A stretch of DNA of 64,000 nt from Nitrospirillum amazonense (GTDB lineage Bacteria; Pseudomonadota; Alphaproteobacteria; Azospirillales; Azospirillaceae), in assembly GCF_007828045.1 (NCBI RefSeq), contig NZ_VITN01000005.1, positions 270,510 through 334,509 of the forward strand. The letters are read 5' to 3'. This document shows positions 63,569 through 64,000 of this stretch, in pieces (the stretch's first letter is position 1; each line of letters opens with the position of its first letter). The notes under the pieces are model-generated. The model was not told the origin of the DNA. It searched no databases and worked only from the letters and a program-made list of their open reading frames with translations. The position numbers and the translations under genes were made by a program.

Positions 63569-64000
63569 TCAGGCAGCCAGGGGCGGCACGCCAGCCTTCT
63601 TCATCATACGCTTGTAGGCGTAGCGCGAGGCGACGTCATGCAGCCAGCCCTGGGGCTTCAGGCCGCTGGCCTTGAACACCATGGCGACCATGCGGTCCAG
63701 ATGGTGGGGGCGGTAATAGCTGTAGGCCCGGCGCACGTAGTTGGCGAAGGCCGTCTCGCGGTGATAGGGCGCGCCCTCATCATTGTTGGCGGCGTGATAG
63801 GCGAAGGACAGCTCATCATCCTCCGTCTCGTTGATGCGCGAGAGGGAGATGCGCAGGCGGCCGAACTTGCCCAGGCGTTCCTGGGTCAGGTAATCGCCCA
63901 GGTAATCGTAGAACAGCTTGTAGTGCCGGAATTCGTCGGCCGCGATGTGGCGGCAGATCTGCTTCAGCACCGGCTCATCCGTCGCCTCGGCCAGGGCGGT
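63569..64000 (-). CDS. Ferritin-like di-iron domain protein, partial (5' end outside window)
   Basis: The frame is open to the right edge; about 143 C-terminal residues are visible. 'ADEFRHYKLFYDYL' carries an ExxH pair typical of ferritin-like di-iron helices, with a preceding 'EATDEPVLKQICRHIA'. 'YVRRAYSYYRPHHLDRMVAM' and a basic C-terminus follow ('YAYKRMMKKAGVPPLAA'). It could be a rubrerythrin-like or desaturase-like protein; the other metal ligands would be upstream of 64000. Exact family undecided. Confidence 0.7.
   Translation of the reverse strand, partial: TALAEATDEPVLKQICRHIAADEFRHYKLFYDYLGDYLTQERLGKFGRLRISLSRINETEDDELSFAYHAANNDEGAPYHRETAFANYVRRAYSYYRPHHLDRMVAMVFKASGLKPQGWLHDVASRYAYKRMMKKAGVPPLAA

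Overview
The window is a high-GC chromosomal segment of an alphaproteobacterium. Several features point to Rhodospirillales, probably the Azospirillaceae (Azospirillum, Nitrospirillum or Niveispirillum-like): the order sdhC-sdhD-sdhA-sdhB, a CcrM-type GANTC methyltransferase, fdxA close to carD, a fused indolepyruvate:ferredoxin oxidoreductase, and strong G/C bias at third codon positions. That placement is an inference from gene content; no rRNA or tRNA gene was found. No integrase, transposase, prophage or CRISPR array was seen.

Layout. 1-1882: a truncated secreted protein with an internal duplication, and a GNAT acetyltransferase, both on the minus strand. 2088-5510: the complete succinate dehydrogenase operon. 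5767-17183: four tandem paralogues of a large YfhO-like GT-C membrane protein. The fourth carries an in-frame amber codon, and two small lipoprotein genes converge on the array. 17164-24795 (minus): amn-yciB-lipoprotein, a catalase-related peroxidase, and dapF-mtaB-ftsY. 25029-28197 (minus): a gtr-like triad (polytopic GT-C-like protein, GT2, GtrA). 28287-29639: a pentapeptide-repeat protein. 29933-33969: a promoter and terminator bounding a candidate small RNA, then ffh, rpsP-rimM-trmD-rplS and a strong terminator. 34116-36703: a LysR regulator divergent from a two-gene operon containing a quinone-oxidoreductase-like enzyme. 36826-40987: a lipoprotein, an OppA-like binding protein and a PAS histidine kinase. 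41363-42589: fdxA and carD. 42768-48791: a degenerate metallophosphoesterase, moaB, a ParA-like ATPase, ftsE without ftsX, an acyl-CoA desaturase and a PA0069-type radical SAM protein. 48878-52902 (minus): tonB-exbB-exbD-exbD-TPR. 53527-54933: hemN with an FNR-like site. 55116-57538: rnhB, ccrM and folB. 57625-62601 (minus): ilvA and the indolepyruvate oxidoreductase. 63020-64000: rppH and a partial ferritin-like protein.

How the genes relate. Most of the window is housekeeping: respiration, SRP targeting (ffh and ftsY), translation and tRNA modification, lysine and threonine metabolism, heme and folate synthesis, and TonB energisation. The less ordinary content is envelope glycosylation (the four YfhO-like proteins and the gtr-like triad), a candidate 95-nt RNA upstream of ffh, a dispersed multi-hairpin repeat found after two unrelated genes, a dense cluster of GANTC sites in front of ccrM, and a phosphatase-fold protein that has lost its metal ligands.

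Limits. All calls come from reading the sequence and its translations. No database, structure or alignment program was used. Family names rest on recognised motifs, lengths and gene order; start codons were chosen from Shine-Dalgarno spacing and neighbouring signals.
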